This document shows positions 1 through 13,812 of a stretch of 64,000 nucleotides of DNA, piece by piece (within the stretch, counting starts at the first letter, position 1; every line of letters starts with the position of its first letter). The DNA is from Cristatella mucedo (taxonomy: Eukaryota; Bryozoa; Phylactolaemata; Cristatellidae). Below the pieces are notes generated by a model. That model did not search any database. It was given only the letters and a program-made list of their open reading frames with translations, and was not told where the DNA came from. The stretch lies in the NCBI GenBank assembly GCA_009760855.2, contig WPIO01000040.1:1823501-1887500 (forward strand). The letters are read 5' to 3'. The translations under genes and the position numbers were made by a program.

Positions 1-2076
<2,076 letters not shown>

Positions 2077-2077
<1 letters not shown>

Positions 2078-2970
2078 GAGGTCCCCCCACACACGCACGC
2101 ACACATACACGAGTTGTGAGAACGATGCCGGCTATATTGGACGCTGGCGGGCGAGCAGTGGACGCGTCGCTCCCGAGCAGGAAGGAGAGAAGGAGAAAGC
2201 GTCCGTACATGCTGGCGGACTGGCAGAACATGTGGAGTGTGGTGACGAAAGGGTCACACCACTGGCGCGGCGGCCGCTGTCATGAAATCCGCATAGTCAC
2301 CGGACGGTGCGTCACGCGCCACATCCGACCTTCCCGAGTTCTCGACACTGGCCGTTTAGCTACTGTCACGTGACGGTCGTCACATGGCGGCCGCAGGTCA
2401 TGTCATTCGTCCTTTGCAAAGCAGTGGAACTTTCCTATTGGGGCTTGAGCGATTGCAATCTGGTCGCGCGGTCACGCGGAGGCGCAGGGTTTCGGTTGCA
2501 TTTGTCTGCATTTTCCATACGGACGCTCGCGCAGACTCGCAAAATTGTTTGGAGCTCGTTGAAATTCGCGCCGAACTCTGTCGGCGCGCGTCAGTAGTTT
2601 CGAGTCGTCGCTTCTCAAGTCGTGTGCTGCTATGTAAATCTTTATGAGCGTTATGCTCCAGGCGAGTTGCGCTACATCGTGCCGAATATCACTTGTACTG
2701 ACACCCTTTCAGTCATACGATGATGATACATCTGTAGGATATATAATAGGCACATGCAGCGGATACATCAGAAAGCCGTCGACTAAGAGCTACTGTAGCA
2801 TATAGCGTTTAGCGTCTAGATAAAAGTACATACCTAGACGACTGTAGCGAATAGATGCGGGCGAATACTCGCGACAGTATCCGTACAAACTGTAGAGCGG
2901 ACGAATGCAGACACGCGAGTTTGACACATTTGTAATGATAAATAGTATACATATTATAGTAGTATTTTCG
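2077..2970. other. GC/CpG-rich stretch, possible promoter, no gene recognised
   Basis: From 2,110 to 2,640 the sequence is rich in CpG and carries NotI-like GCGGCCGC words and a palindromic E-box at 2,365-2,374. Short plus-strand open frames exist, but none resembles a family I know. I see no paired TATA box or coding exon. Confidence 0.35.
2365..2374. promoter_or_regulatory. Perfect palindromic E-box GTCACGTGAC
   Basis: The 10-bp palindrome is the classical bHLH-Zip (TFEB/MITF, CLEAR-type) site. It sits in a CpG-rich tract next to CACATGGCGGCCGC. That it is functional is inference; no transcript start can be assigned. Confidence 0.4.
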
Positions 2971-3388
2971 TTTTTCGGAATCCAACAGTTTACCTCTACC
3001 TCGTACAAACCTCAAATCCTCTGGAGACCGTGCATTTAGTTCGTATGCTCCCAAAGCCTGGAACTCCCTCCCGACCTGCGTCAGAACATCCCCTGACCTG
3101 ACCACATTTAAAAGGAACTTAAAAACACCTATTCAGGACAGCATTTAGTGGGTCCCTGTGATTCGTCATCTTCATGTGCTTATGCGTGCTGACACTGTGC
3201 ATGCTGCCGCTAACCACATTTGCATGCTGACCCTGTGTATGTCACCCCTAACCATGTTATTCATGTTGTTTATCAAGCATGATATTACTCACGATTCAAT
3301 CGCGCTTCCTTTTGCAGCAAATGTAAAGCGCCTAGAAAGAGATTGAATTATCTGAGGGTGCTTTATCAAGTGAATTATTATTATTAAA
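2971..3388 (+). mobile_element. LINE-A (L2-like) 3' fragment with (ATT)n tail
   Basis: The last RT-ORF codons and the 3' UTR are present, ending in the conserved AGCGCC...GGGTGCT stem-loop and TTATTATTATTA. Compared with the copy at 25.5-26.6 kb it is strongly 5' truncated, as expected of target-primed LINE insertions. It cannot move by itself. Confidence 0.85.
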
Positions 3389-4831
3389 GTTTAATATTAT
3401 TAATTGTAAATTTTATAATAATGTATATTTTGTAGCTCGAAATAAAAAAGGCCCTTTGCTTGAAACAAGTCGTAGTACAGGTATGAACTCGTACGATCTG
3501 CGATTGCCCGTACGGATGTTGGTGCAGAAGTAGCCTTCCGGCCTCCCAAAAGTGTTTTCAGAGCCAGCAAATTGCTCCCGGAAGCACGCCATAGACATGC
3601 GACTTCAAGAAACGTTTAGTTTTATCCTTTATATTTTTATTATTTTATTCATTATTATTTTAGTCTATATTATTTTAGTTTATATTTATATTTATTTTTA
3701 TTTAGTTTAATATTTATTTATTTAGCATGAACATTAGAGCAAAAAAGTGACGTGACTTCGCGTTTATACAGCCAGCCGGGGTCGGCCCTGAGTTTCAGAC
3801 TCGTCCTAGAAACTGCAGAACACGTGCCGTGGTTACTGATTCATTCTCTTAGGATGCTACAATGAGTTCGCGAAAATGTAGAGCTTCCTGTGGAAAAACG
3901 CCAAAACAACTGATACCAGAGCGGAGTCTTACATTTCCTCAAACTAGTTTCAAAAGAGCAGACATCCAGCTGTCTAGCTGGACGTCCATAAACATGTCTA
4001 CGTCTCACACTGCCTCGCACCTGAAGGTCTGCTGGATGCTTGGGGTGCCCCGCTCGCGTCATAGGCCGACCTCATTTCCTAACCTTTGCCTGTACCGTTT
4101 TATTCTACAGAATCACAAAACTATTTAGCTGTGCACTTGTTTTGGCATGAATTGATTAAATTGTACTCGAAAATTCAGCCCACATGTGCGTAAAATTCCA
4201 AAGACATACCTTAACGCTAGCATATATTGACGGCGGAATGATCTCTTAGATGAGCGCTTTTTCACAGCTCTCCTCGGTACGGCCAGCCGGTCTAGCTGAG
4301 ATGTCGTTTGTAGACAAGTGCTGCCACCTTTCGATCTTCGCGGACCTATTCAGGGGTGATCCTGAACTATGCTGAAGTTGGTCAACAGTTTCCCTACTTG
4401 AGTGCGTCAACTAATGCCAAGGTGACGATAATCTGTATTAAGGTGAATGCAAATGCCAAGGTCATGATTACAGTTTGTATGGGTTACCGTTGTTTGAGAA
4501 TTGTCGGGGTCAAACGTCGCATCTGAAGGGGATATATTCAGGCAGCAAATGTACGCAAGGGAGGATGTCCCCGTGTATCTGTCAGTCGGCTGAAGTCTCG
4601 TATTCGTTTTTTCTCAAGTGTCAATCTGTCGCTTCGGACGGTAAAACCGCATCCTTAGTTCGTTTCTGTCGAATGCCAACTGGCTGCTTTTCTGATGCTT
4701 TTTTGAGAGAGAATCAGCTCACCGCTGTTTTTCTGTAGAAATGTTGAAACGTGTAGCTCGGTCTGGACTCTCGTCGGTGACCTGTAGAAAGAAGGTCACG
4801 GCTTCCGGCTAAGGAAAAACAACAAAGAATT
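3389..4831. other. No gene seen; AT-rich 3,600-3,730
   Basis: Bases 3,600-3,730 are (TTTA)n-like low-complexity sequence. The rest is unique-looking DNA with short open frames lacking recognisable motifs. Confidence 0.5.
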
Positions 4832-4971
<140 letters not shown>

Positions 4972-5151
4972 GCGCTACCTAGCGAAAGCTGTCGGAGCGC
5001 ACTTCTAAATCACTGGCAGGCGAGTCAGGCCGGTTAACCAGTATATTCTAACTCTCCTATGGACTATTCACGGCCCTCCTCTTCTACAAGGATTCTTCAC
5101 TAGTCAATGTGTTCGTGCAAGCGGCAAGCTTAGTACGTAGCAACTCGAGCT

Positions 5152-5230
5152 CTCGTCGCTACGTCGCTACGTTGCTACGTTGCTTCACTTAGCGATAATT
5201 ACGAAGCGATATTAGCGATAATTACGAAGT
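5152..5230. repeat. Two short tandem repeats
   Basis: GTCGCTAC/GTTGCTAC units run at about 5,152-5,182. They are followed by a direct repeat of AGCGATAATTACGAAG at about 5,193-5,230. The surrounding 4,969-5,700 shows no gene. Confidence 0.6.
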
Positions 5231-5700
5231 GTCTGATTCGGCGACTTAACTAACTTGAGGTCACTAAAGCTCTAAACCGGCTCTAGAGCAGCGTCAGCCG
5301 TAGTCGTCTGCCTGCCGTTTTTATGCATATTGCTCAGTGGTATTCCGACTGGGGTCTTGGTCGCATGAGCGACGAGAAATAGCCGATCGCTCGTAGGCGC
5401 GTTAGTGTATGTTGCACGTTTATGTGCATGGTTACTTCCGTCTGCGACACTTAAAAAACTAAAACCATGCGACTATAAAGTATGGCAGAGCGAGCGCTTT
5501 CAGGAGGAGAGCAGGATCAAAGACCGGGCGTGCTTCTTCCTGTGAACTGCCTGTATCTTACTCGCCGAAGAAAAGTGAGAGACGCGGCTGTCACGTGTCT
5601 GAGGAAAGTCGTTTAATTATGTAGCACGCGCAGGACAGCTCAGATCGCCCGGAATTGAATCACAATGTTTTTCAAGTGGAAAAATTGTTGAACCTCAATG

Positions 5701-6115
5701 AGAGCTGATGTGGTCGTCTAATGAAAGATCACTTTGGAACAAGACACATAGATTTCGTACAGATTCAGCAGGACATATGCTGTAAGAGCCGATTTTGAGC
5801 GTTAACCTTTCCAATTTCTGAATCACACTTGGTTTACCCATAACTGGTAAGTTGGTTTTATCATCATTCAATTTAAGAAAGTTTGCTGCCATATGCAGAT
5901 GTCATCAGTACATGCAGCAAGGCAGTCGGGAGAATTTGACGTTCTGGAGGGCTAGGAGGGATCAAAGCAAAGGTACCACTGAACGTCATCTGCGTAGAAG
6001 TGAAAGCCTTGTGGTGCCTAGGTTGTGTCTGGCAATCACATCGGCAAGCAGGAGAGTATAAACGGTGAACAGAAACGTACCAAGCACAGAGCCCTAAGGT
6101 ACCCTACACTTCCTC
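5701..6115 (-). mobile_element. LINE-A internal RT fragment
   Basis: On the minus strand this encodes the RT segment running from just before the F-ADD box (here FYADD) through FLKLNDDKT to LSLDDHIS, with several substitutions. The upstream G-LG-VLG-type segment is present but frame-shifted. Both ends are missing, so there is neither a stop nor a 3' tail. It is a dead internal fragment. Confidence 0.8.
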
Positions 6116-6554
6116 GCAGTGCATGAAGAGCTGGACCTGCGTTAGAAATTACAACGTTACTGTGCTTCAAATAAGTAGTCAGTTTTGCGAGTTTTCGTCT
6201 CAAGAAATTTTGAAGGAGGCAATAATGTCTGTCACCCAGTAATTAGAATTGCAACAGAACATGATACAGTCGAACCTCTATGTATACATAGTGCTTTAGG
6301 ACAATTTTCTATGACAACAGAAGAGTGCTTATGCTTACGGGCATGTAGTAATGTGCCAAAAGATGGCATCCGATAGCCACGTGACTGGTGCACACTCAAT
6401 CGTATCGTTTTTGTTTTCATTTTTCTCGCTGTTTGTAGACTCTGTCCCTTCATACTGGTTTTGTTCTCTCTTTGTCGTACTAGCTTCTCACCTCTTCAGG
6501 GCTCATGCTCGGTCTCACAGTATAAATACACCCAAACACACACACTCGCACACA

Positions 6555-6832
6555 CACACAACGGCAACTACTCTCCTGCTGCCGACTATGGCTCATCCTT
6601 TTCAGTGGTCCTGAGCTGCTACTTCCATGCTACACACTGCCTCAACTGCTCTCCTGACTCTGCTATGCTTTCCACTTTCTCTTTGTTGCGTGAGATGAAG
6701 TCTGCTGGCTACCGAATGCATACTGAAAGCCGCTTAGGCTGTGAGTGCGCTATACATAACTCTCCTGGGTAACACTCACATAGTTGTATGGCTTTGTGGA
6801 GTTACAGACGGAGATAAATTACATTACATTAT
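6555..6832 (+). mobile_element. LINE-B 3' end with ACATTACATTA tail
   Basis: This matches the 3' end of the RT-bearing element at 16.3-19.0 kb. Shared features are GGCTACCGAATGC, GAAAGCCGCTTAGG, the TAACAC...CACAT box, and a terminal ATAAATTACATTACATTA. It is flanked by short CA repeats at about 6,536-6,560 and 6,834-6,890. Confidence 0.75.
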
Positions 6833-7079
6833 ACTCACACAGACACATACACACACACAAACACACATATACACAGACGCAGACACACTCGTATGTATTT
6901 ACGTAGGTCACTTTTGCTAGCTTAACCTGCACCACGAGTGAGTCACCTACAAATTGCTACAAATATCTCAGTGGATTATTTAGTTTTTTTAGCATGTTCG
7001 AAACGCAATGTCCTCAAAGCTTCCCGTCCACTTGGAATGAGCTATTAATGTGTATCAGCCGTGGCCGAACAGTCAACAG

Positions 7080-7683
7080 ATGCCTGTCCTGCATGTCCTA
7101 TGTCCACATCACTTCTTGCCGACCTGCACTGGCTACCAGTCAAGCAACGGATCGACTTCAAGGTCTTGTCGCTCACTTTTAGGTCACTTCATTCTTTGGC
7201 TCCAGCCTATTTCTCAGATCTACTTTCCCACCAGGCCAAGCATCGTACCAGCCGCTTTTAGGAATCCAACAGTTTACCAATACCTCGTACAAACCTCAAA
7301 TCCTGTGGAGACCGTGCATTTAGTTCGTTTGCTCCCAAAGCCTGGAACTCCCTCCCGACTTGCATCAGAACATCCCCTGACTTGAACACATTAAAAAAGA
7401 ACTTAAAAACACACCTATTTAGGACAGCATTTTAGTGGGTCCCTGTGATTTGTCCTTCATGTGCTTATACGTGCTGACACTGTGCATGCTGCCACTAACC
7501 ACATGTGCATGCTGACCCTGTGCATGTCACCCCTAACCATGTTATTCATGTTTATCAAGCATGCTATTACTCACCATTCAATCGCACTTCCGTTTGCAGC
7601 AAATGTGAAGCGCCTAGAAAGAGATTGAGTTCTCTGAGGCGCTTTATCAAGTGCATTATTATTATTATGCATTATTATTACGT
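7080..7683 (+). mobile_element. LINE-A 3' fragment with (ATT)n tail
   Basis: The open segment at 7,061-7,261 encodes the RT C-terminal block DLHWLPVKQRIDFKVLSLTF, followed by an in-frame stop. The rest of the C-terminal ORF is frame-shifted. The 3' UTR stem-loop and ATTATTATTATT tail are intact. Confidence 0.85.
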
Positions 7684-9566
7684 ACAATCACACTATATTG
7701 ATCTGAATACATCATCTAATTCTCTTTTTATACCTCTCTATTCGTAAAGCTGTTTCTCTCCATCTGGCTGTTTCTCTCCATCTCAATGGCTGACTTTGTA
7801 GATGTCTAACACAGTAACTCGCCTCATGGAATGCTTGCGTCTTTGAATTTCGTAGCCACGCACTGTTTTGCACCCTACAGATAGATAAGCGGGGCGTCGG
7901 CGACAGCACTGGATGACATTTGAATGACGATTAATAAGCCGCTGGGGGGCAGGGCCAGTGTAATGGCCGCCCGACGAAAACTGCCTTGCGGTACCAGTCA
8001 CAGCGTAATCCTACAATGTCAGCACCATTCACACAGAAAAGACCTCAAATTCCTTGGCCAAAAGCCAAAAGCCCTGATCACCAGATCGCCCGATCGTCAG
8101 GCAGCTGATCCTATATAGTGCACATGACTCCTCAACACGTGCGAATATCTAGCAGCAGCAAAATGCATGGCAAATACCATGTTTCATCAGGACTTCTTCC
8201 TCGCGGACATTTCAGGTGGCACATGTAGTTACTAGATCGCTTAAATGCCTTAGGCCACCCAATAAATAAGCCACCTGTCTAACGTACAAGCGGAACGTGG
8301 TCGACCGCAGATGACTGATTCGGTCTGTCGCTCCTACAAGCCTTCAGCTGACATCTGGATGGCACGAGTTTGAGACGTTTGGCCTAGGCCTCTGCTAGTG
8401 ATCGCTACCTCTAATCTAAGTGGCCACTTATTCGTTGAAAGTATTTTCACAAAGATGAACTCAGACCGATTCTTTTGACCAAGACACGGCTGACAGCTTG
8501 CAATAGCGAAAGTCTGCGGGGTTCAAGCTTGAACAAGGGGAAGAGCACGAAACTAGATAACGAATTTGTGAAAAATTTGCTTCCGCTTACTGCGGTTCTC
8601 GTCGTTCTGAGCTCGTGGTCCGTGCACGCCTTTCGTCTGCAACTGATGGAAAATTGAGCGGCTCGTCAGGTCTTTCGTTAACGGCGGAGCGTCGCCACAC
8701 GTCGCGCCACTCACCGTCTGTGTGAGCTCCACCGGCCTCCTACCAAGCTTTGGATCGACTTTCAAGACCCGGCTCTCTCCGGCCTACAGGTCGCGTCACT
8801 GGCCCAAGCTTTGGATCGACTTTCAATACCCGGCTCTCTCCGGCATACAGGTCGCGTCACTGGCCTACAGCAGCCTTGACCTATCCGACATCCTCCGATG
8901 CGTGCTCGTGCCGTCACGCTCGTCTTTGGCTTCGGGTTCGCTAGCCGGCTTCCGGGCGTCAGGCTCCTTCTTTTCGCACTAATGAGAAACCGTTTGGACT
9001 CACATTGGTCATATTTCCTGTCACTGCTGTCACCGACTGCCACTTCTGCCACCTGCACTGACTTTGCCTCGCTTAGGTCTCAGTCAAAGATTCACCCGTT
9101 TCTCTCAGTTATCCCTGCGCCCTAGTGAATTAGTCTTCCTTTACCGAGTGCCTTCCACGATTACCTTTTCTGTGCACGATTCAAGGCATTCTCGTGCAAG
9201 CCAGCACTCCTACCTAGGCAGGAGCCCCGAGTTCCTTCTTGTGTTCCTTAGTGCTTTTTTCTTCAAAGCATTATCGCTCGCATGCCATCAACTCTCGGTT
9301 AAAGATCTCTTGAAGCGAGCCGTTAATCATGTGAATAAAAATGTGATTGGTTCTCTTACGGCACAGTACAAAAGACCTATTTTTATATTCTCTTACGGCA
9401 CAGTGCATAAAACCTATTATTATAATCCAATTGATTGAGACCGGCGTGCCCTCGGGTCCTCATCAAAGACCCTAACTATTATAGCAGGCCTGCCATGTTT
9501 ACAGAGTTTTAAGCAGTTCCTCAAAACTGTCTTCCTGCTCAATAGGCCATTGTTAATTGCTGGAGA
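7684..9566. other. No gene recognised; 61-bp tandem duplication inside
   Basis: Short open frames have no recognisable motifs. The only clear structure is the tandem duplication at 8,745-8,866. Confidence 0.45.
8745..8866. repeat. Perfectly adjacent 61-bp tandem duplication
   Basis: Two copies starting AAGCTTTGGATCGACTTTCA at 8,745 and 8,806 differ by a few bases (CAAGACCC/CAATACCC, GGCCTACAGG/GGCATACAGG). Confidence 0.85.
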
Positions 9567-9866
9567 TAATGATAATAATAATAATAATGCACTTGATAAA
9601 GCGCCCTCAGAGAACTCAATCTCTTTCTAGGTGCTTTAAATTTGCTGCAAAGGAAACACGATCGAATGATGAGTAGTAGCATGCTCGATTAACAACAAGA
9701 ATAACATGATTAGGGGTGACATGCACAGGGTCAGCATGCAAATGTGGTCAGTGGCAGCATGCACAGTGTCAGCACGCATGAGCACATAAGGACGATTCTC
9801 AGGGAACCACTACATGCTGTCATGAATCCCGTGCGTTTTTAATTTCCTTTTTAAATGTGGTCAAGA
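9567..9866 (-). mobile_element. LINE-A 3' UTR fragment
   Basis: Minus-strand copy of the LINE-A 3' UTR. (AAT)n at 9,567-9,588 is the tail, followed by the stem-loop and the GGTTAGGGGTGACATG block. Confidence 0.85.
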
Positions 9867-10033
9867 AAGAGAGAGAGCACTCTAGCCTCGACACCTTTGT
9901 GACTTTCAGTATGGCCCAACGTGTAAGTCATTAAACTCGCATGGGTGGCCATATACAGAGCCTCGTGATCGAAAAATATTGCTTGCACTTGTGGCCTCGC
10001 TACATGCTCACTTACCATTTCGGATTACTTAGC

Positions 10034-10141
10034 TAGACCTTAGATGACCTTGCTCGACCTTAGCTCGACCTTGCTTACTTTGTCCGACCTTGCTCGACCT
10101 TAGCTCGACCTTGCTGGACCGTAGCTCGACCTTGCTGACCG
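10034..10141. repeat. Minisatellite of GCTCGACCTTA/T units
   Basis: The unit is about 12 bp, nested in a larger repeated block containing CGACCTTGCTCGACCTTAGC twice. A translated minus-strand frame (KVELRSS repeats) is a by-product. Confidence 0.75.
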
Positions 10142-10698
10142 TCTCTATGCTTTCACAAAGCGCTTTATGTTCGGGTTTTGCCCAGCGAGCGACTTGAAAC
10201 ACATTGGTTTTTAGAAATGTCTGCAATCTCCACGAACTGAAAAACATTGTGATCTGCATCCAGATTACTCCGACTGCTTCAAAACTTTCATTGCACCTAT
10301 AAGCTATAAACTTGAGAGCGCTTTCCCGTGGAAAACTGAAGGCTCGAACAGACGCTCTGCGTTTGCTTCAAATATTTGAAAAATTCGTCCCATGAAGAAT
10401 GCACTTGAGCGAGCTAGAAGCTTCGAGAAGGCTCGTTCTGAGCCGCTTCTACAATGTCACTTAACCCGCCGCCTTCGCTGCCTCGGTTACAAATATCGCA
10501 AAACTGAAGCCAGCTTAGCCTCTCTTTGATTCTTCCTGCCGTAGGTTAAGTTTTTTTAACCTCTTTGTACCAACCGATGATGGCGCCTAGCGGCGAGCCT
10601 GTGACCAACTATACATTTAAGACTTGCTATGAATCCTGGTAGTCCTTTATCCATAAAAGTCCATACTAATATTCAATTAAGCGTGCATGCATGGACAG

Positions 10699-10733
10699 AT
10701 AGGTAGGTAGGTAGGTAGGTAGGTAGGTAGGTA
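10699..10733. repeat. (GGTA)n microsatellite
   Basis: Eight to nine tandem TAGG/GGTA tetranucleotides. Confidence 0.95.
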
Positions 10734-10885
10734 ATTGCCCACCGCCAACCGCCGTGTCTCAATTGCACGAGGTCCCTGTTATTGCGTGCCCATTTTTAGG
10801 CGGATTCAGAGGAGGATTCCCAGTACGACCTTGACCGTGCCAGTTCGTGCGGCGTCTTTTCGTGCGTAATCGTCTGTGTAATGGA

Positions 10886-10984
10886 ATATTTCCCTTTGCA
10901 GCAAATGTAAAGCGCCTAGAGAGAGATTGAGTTCTCTGAGGGCGCTTTATCAAGTGCATTATTATTATTATTATTATTAATAAT
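10886..10984 (+). mobile_element. LINE-A terminal 3' stub
   Basis: Only the last 100 bp of LINE-A: GCAGCAAATGTAAAGCGCC, the stem-loop and (ATT)n. A very short 5'-truncated insertion. Confidence 0.85.
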
Positions 10985-11107
10985 ATTCAGCTGAGTTCTG
11001 CATTGCATTTCGGATAACTTCAGCGGGCGATATATTATTCGAATTCAATGCATCGCCGATTGTAGCTACACAGCGAGCCAGCGAGACCATCGTGGGTCGT
11101 GCGAGTT

Positions 11108-11340
11108 TTCTAAACAGTTGCCAGTTTTTTTTTAGCGAGTTTTCCAATAGCACACTCGAAGCCTAAGCGGCTTTCGGGTGGGGGGGGGAGACAGCCGACA
11201 GACTTAATCTCAGGTAACAAAGAGAAAGTGAGAAGCGTAGCTGAGTGAGGTGGGCAGCCGAGGACGGCGGTAGTAGCGTGGAAGTAGCAGCTCAAGACGG
11301 CAGGAAATGGAATCTGCCCTCGAACGGCCAATCGCGGCGA
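11108..11340 (-). mobile_element. LINE-B 3' region fragment
   Basis: On the minus strand this matches the LINE-B 3' part at 6.55-6.83 kb, including the CTGCTACTTCCACGC and GAAAGCCGCTTAGGC words. The ACATTACATTA end is lost. Confidence 0.7.
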
Positions 11341-11548
11341 CGAACGACAAGAAACATCGATCGAGTAAATAAAATTTTTAGCTAGCTTTCCGAACCCGCG
11401 TCACGTCCGGGTCATTTAAAGCGCCCAGCAGCTGCTGCAACAACGAGCCACGCCAGAGAACGTCGGGACTACTGTTTACGTAGGCGACGAGCCCCCCAAT
11501 GAGTGTATCTAAGGCAAAGTTTCCAAGAGCACAGGCGTCTCCACCATG

Positions 11549-11965
11549 ACGACGCACCGCGAGTCATTCGAGTCGCTGTTGTATCGTTCTGTATTTATTT
11601 ATTTTTAATTTGTAATTTTTCAATTCAATTTTTTTAATTAATTTATTTTTATTTACTTATCTATCCACCCCGAAGACGCGCGTGAGTCATTTGAATCTCT
11701 GTTGTATCGCTCTGTATTTGTTTATTTATTTTTAATTTTTAATGATTTATTTATTTATTTATCCGCCCCGACGACGCGCCGCGAGTCAATCAAGTCGCTG
11801 TTGTATCATTCTGCATTTATTTATATTTTATTATTTTGAATTTAATTTGTAATGTTTTGCGTATTTATTTTTATTTATTTATATTATTTAATATATGTAT
11901 TATATTTATTATTTATTTATTGTATTGATCCGCCCAACACGCGTCGCGAGTCATTGAGTCACTGT
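11549..11965. repeat. Four spaced copies of a 35-40 bp unit separated by AT-rich DNA
   Basis: GCGCGTGAGTCATTTGAATC-like units with CTGTTGTATC begin near 11,549, 11,672, 11,769 and 11,935. They are separated by 60-130 bp of (ATTT)n-like sequence. Each looks like the same CpG-containing core plus an expanding TTTA tail. Confidence 0.75.
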
Positions 11966-12299
11966 TGTGTCTTTCTGTTCAGTCGGATTTTTCTGATTTA
12001 CTTTTTCAATATGCGCATTAAGGCAATGATTGCAGACAATGACGAAGTCAGATAAATTTATTTTCCAGAGTAGCTAGTGTGAGCGGATGTAAACGAGCCT
12101 CGTAAATGCTTGCGTAATTTGTGTGTGTCCCTATCTAATAGAAGACTGTGCTCACTTGGAATCAAGCTCACATGTAGCGTTTGTATAACCAGATTTGAGC
12201 CTATTATTCCTGTCGGTTAATTAAGGCTCAAGTTGGCCATGCAAAACCATCGGAGCAAAAGGAAAGGCAAAACGTAGGAGCTGAGCCAATATGTACTGA

Positions 12300-12935
12300 G
12301 CCGTGTAATGTATCTCCGTCTCTTAACTCCGCAAAGCCACGAGGAGGACTAAGTGAGTGTTACGCTTGAGAGCTTTCCGTAGCCCGTTACCCGATTCCCG
12401 CCCTTGGTTCATAGCGTAGGCGTAAGGTGCTAGCTCTCCACGACCTAGGTCGCGGGTTCGAGCCCTGCAGTGGGCGATCCTGTATTTCCCATTGCGAGAG
12501 GTGGGGACAGTCGTTCTGTCGCTATACAAATGAGACTGTTGAATCAGCTAAACTTTTGCAAAGCGGTTTTGGTGCATCCGGTAGCCAACAGACTTCATCT
12601 TTCGCAACAAAGAATAAGCGCGTAGTATAGCTGAGACAGGATGAGGGCCGATGAGAAAGTGAGTGAGCGGACGAAATTTGAGAGGATGCACCGCAGGCGG
12701 AAAAAGCCGAGAATATGCCATCGCGCAAGAATTGTGGGAGTGAGCACCGCAGTCTAGCAACCAGCCGAGCAAAAGCTTCTGCCGCCAGAGGTCTCTAAGC
12801 GTAGGAATAGGCTAGCTAATGCATTCTCCATAGATGACCTGAGCGCACGCGGAGGCTGAAACCGGCGAAGCAGTTTAACTGGGCACAAATAAGCCAAGCC
12901 GCGTTAGGCCTTGCGGGTCAGAGGAAACATGTTTG
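12300..12935 (-). mobile_element. LINE-B 3' fragment split by a SINE
   Basis: Minus-strand LINE-B sequence covers 12,300-12,370 (tail side, TGTAATGTATCTCCGTCT) and resumes at about 12,556 with GGTAGCCAACAGACTTCATC. It continues to the GACCCGCAAGGCC block near 12,930. The gap is filled by a tRNA-derived SINE. Confidence 0.7.
12395..12556 (+). mobile_element. SINE-A, tRNA-derived
   Basis: A tRNA-like head with box B GGGTTCGAGCCC (about 12,453-12,464) is followed by the SINE-A body (GTGGGCGATCCT, CTGTCGCTATACAAATGAGACTG). It interrupts LINE-B, so it is the younger insertion. Box A is only weakly visible (GCGTAAGGTGCTAGC). Confidence 0.65.
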
Positions 12936-13271
12936 CTCTGGTCAATGTTTTTAAGGTTAACCGTCTTTGCCGAAAGTGCACTTGTCATGGAATCCGCCGC
13001 AGCCGTCGCCATTGAATTGGAGCATATTCCTCTGTGAGAGTCGAAGCATCTACGAGGGAGATCAATTTGGTCAAGGCCGAGCTGAGATCTTTAACCTTAA
13101 GACAGCAGCTTAAGTTCGCTCTTGTCATCTCTCAACTTGAGATTAAACCTTTGTCGACCAGCAAATAAATAAACTAGTAAATAGCACACAAGGCAAACCG
13201 CAAGCGATATCGACTCTTTGCCGATGAATAATAATGAAAGATCTAAAGTTGAAAGAACTCTTCGTCGCCTG

Positions 13272-13356
13272 TAATTATAATAATAATGCACTTGATAAAG
13301 CGCCCTCAGAGAACTCAATCTCTTTCTAGGCGCTTTACATTTGCTGCAAAGGGAAG
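13272..13356 (-). mobile_element. LINE-A terminal 3' stub
   Basis: Minus-strand (AAT)n tail, TGCACTTGATAAAGCGCC stem-loop and GCAAAGGGAAG. Nothing else of the element is present. Confidence 0.85.
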
Positions 13357-13645
13357 TCTTACAATGTACGGGTACGTAGAAAATACAAATATCCATGTAT
13401 TTGTCAAGCACGTATGTGCGGTTTAGATAGCATTCCGATCAAATAGCTTAAAACGATGCACCAACTGCAGACGCGCTGCAGCCAGCTGGAGATGATCACC
13501 ATGCCATCTTGTACTATCGTACGAGCTTGCTTGCTACCACATATGCGAATCGGCAACCGGTCAGACAAAAACTGTGATAATTTTAGCGAGGGATTTGTCT
13601 CGTTTTAAAATGCCAGATTGCTGCATCTTCTCAAAATTGAAGTCA

Positions 13646-13812
13646 GGTGAGCCACGGTGGCACATTGGGTAAGGCAATTGCTTTTCACAACCTCGGAACC
13701 GATGTCGTGAGTTCGAATCCTGTGGTGGGAGATCCTTTGTTGATGCTGCAAGCAGTGGTGATAGCCTTTAAGCCTCTACTGTTGCTATACAAAATAGGCT
13801 GCTAAAATAAGC
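13646..13812 (+). mobile_element. SINE-A, full-looking tRNA-derived copy
   Basis: Box A-like TGGCACATTGGG lies at 13,658-13,669 and box B GAGTTCGAATCC at about 13,709-13,720, about 40 bp apart as in tRNA genes. The body has GCAGTGGTGATAGCC and ends GGCTGCTAAAATAAGC. No intact cloverleaf is evident, so it is a SINE and not a tRNA gene. Confidence 0.75.

Noticed and set aside
11549-11965. CRISPR-like spaced repeats
   Set aside because: Eukaryotic context, unequal AT-rich spacers, diverged repeats, no cas genes.
13646-13812. tRNA gene
   Set aside because: Boxes A and B are present, but the acceptor and anticodon stems do not pair and a SINE body follows. The same holds for the other SINE heads.
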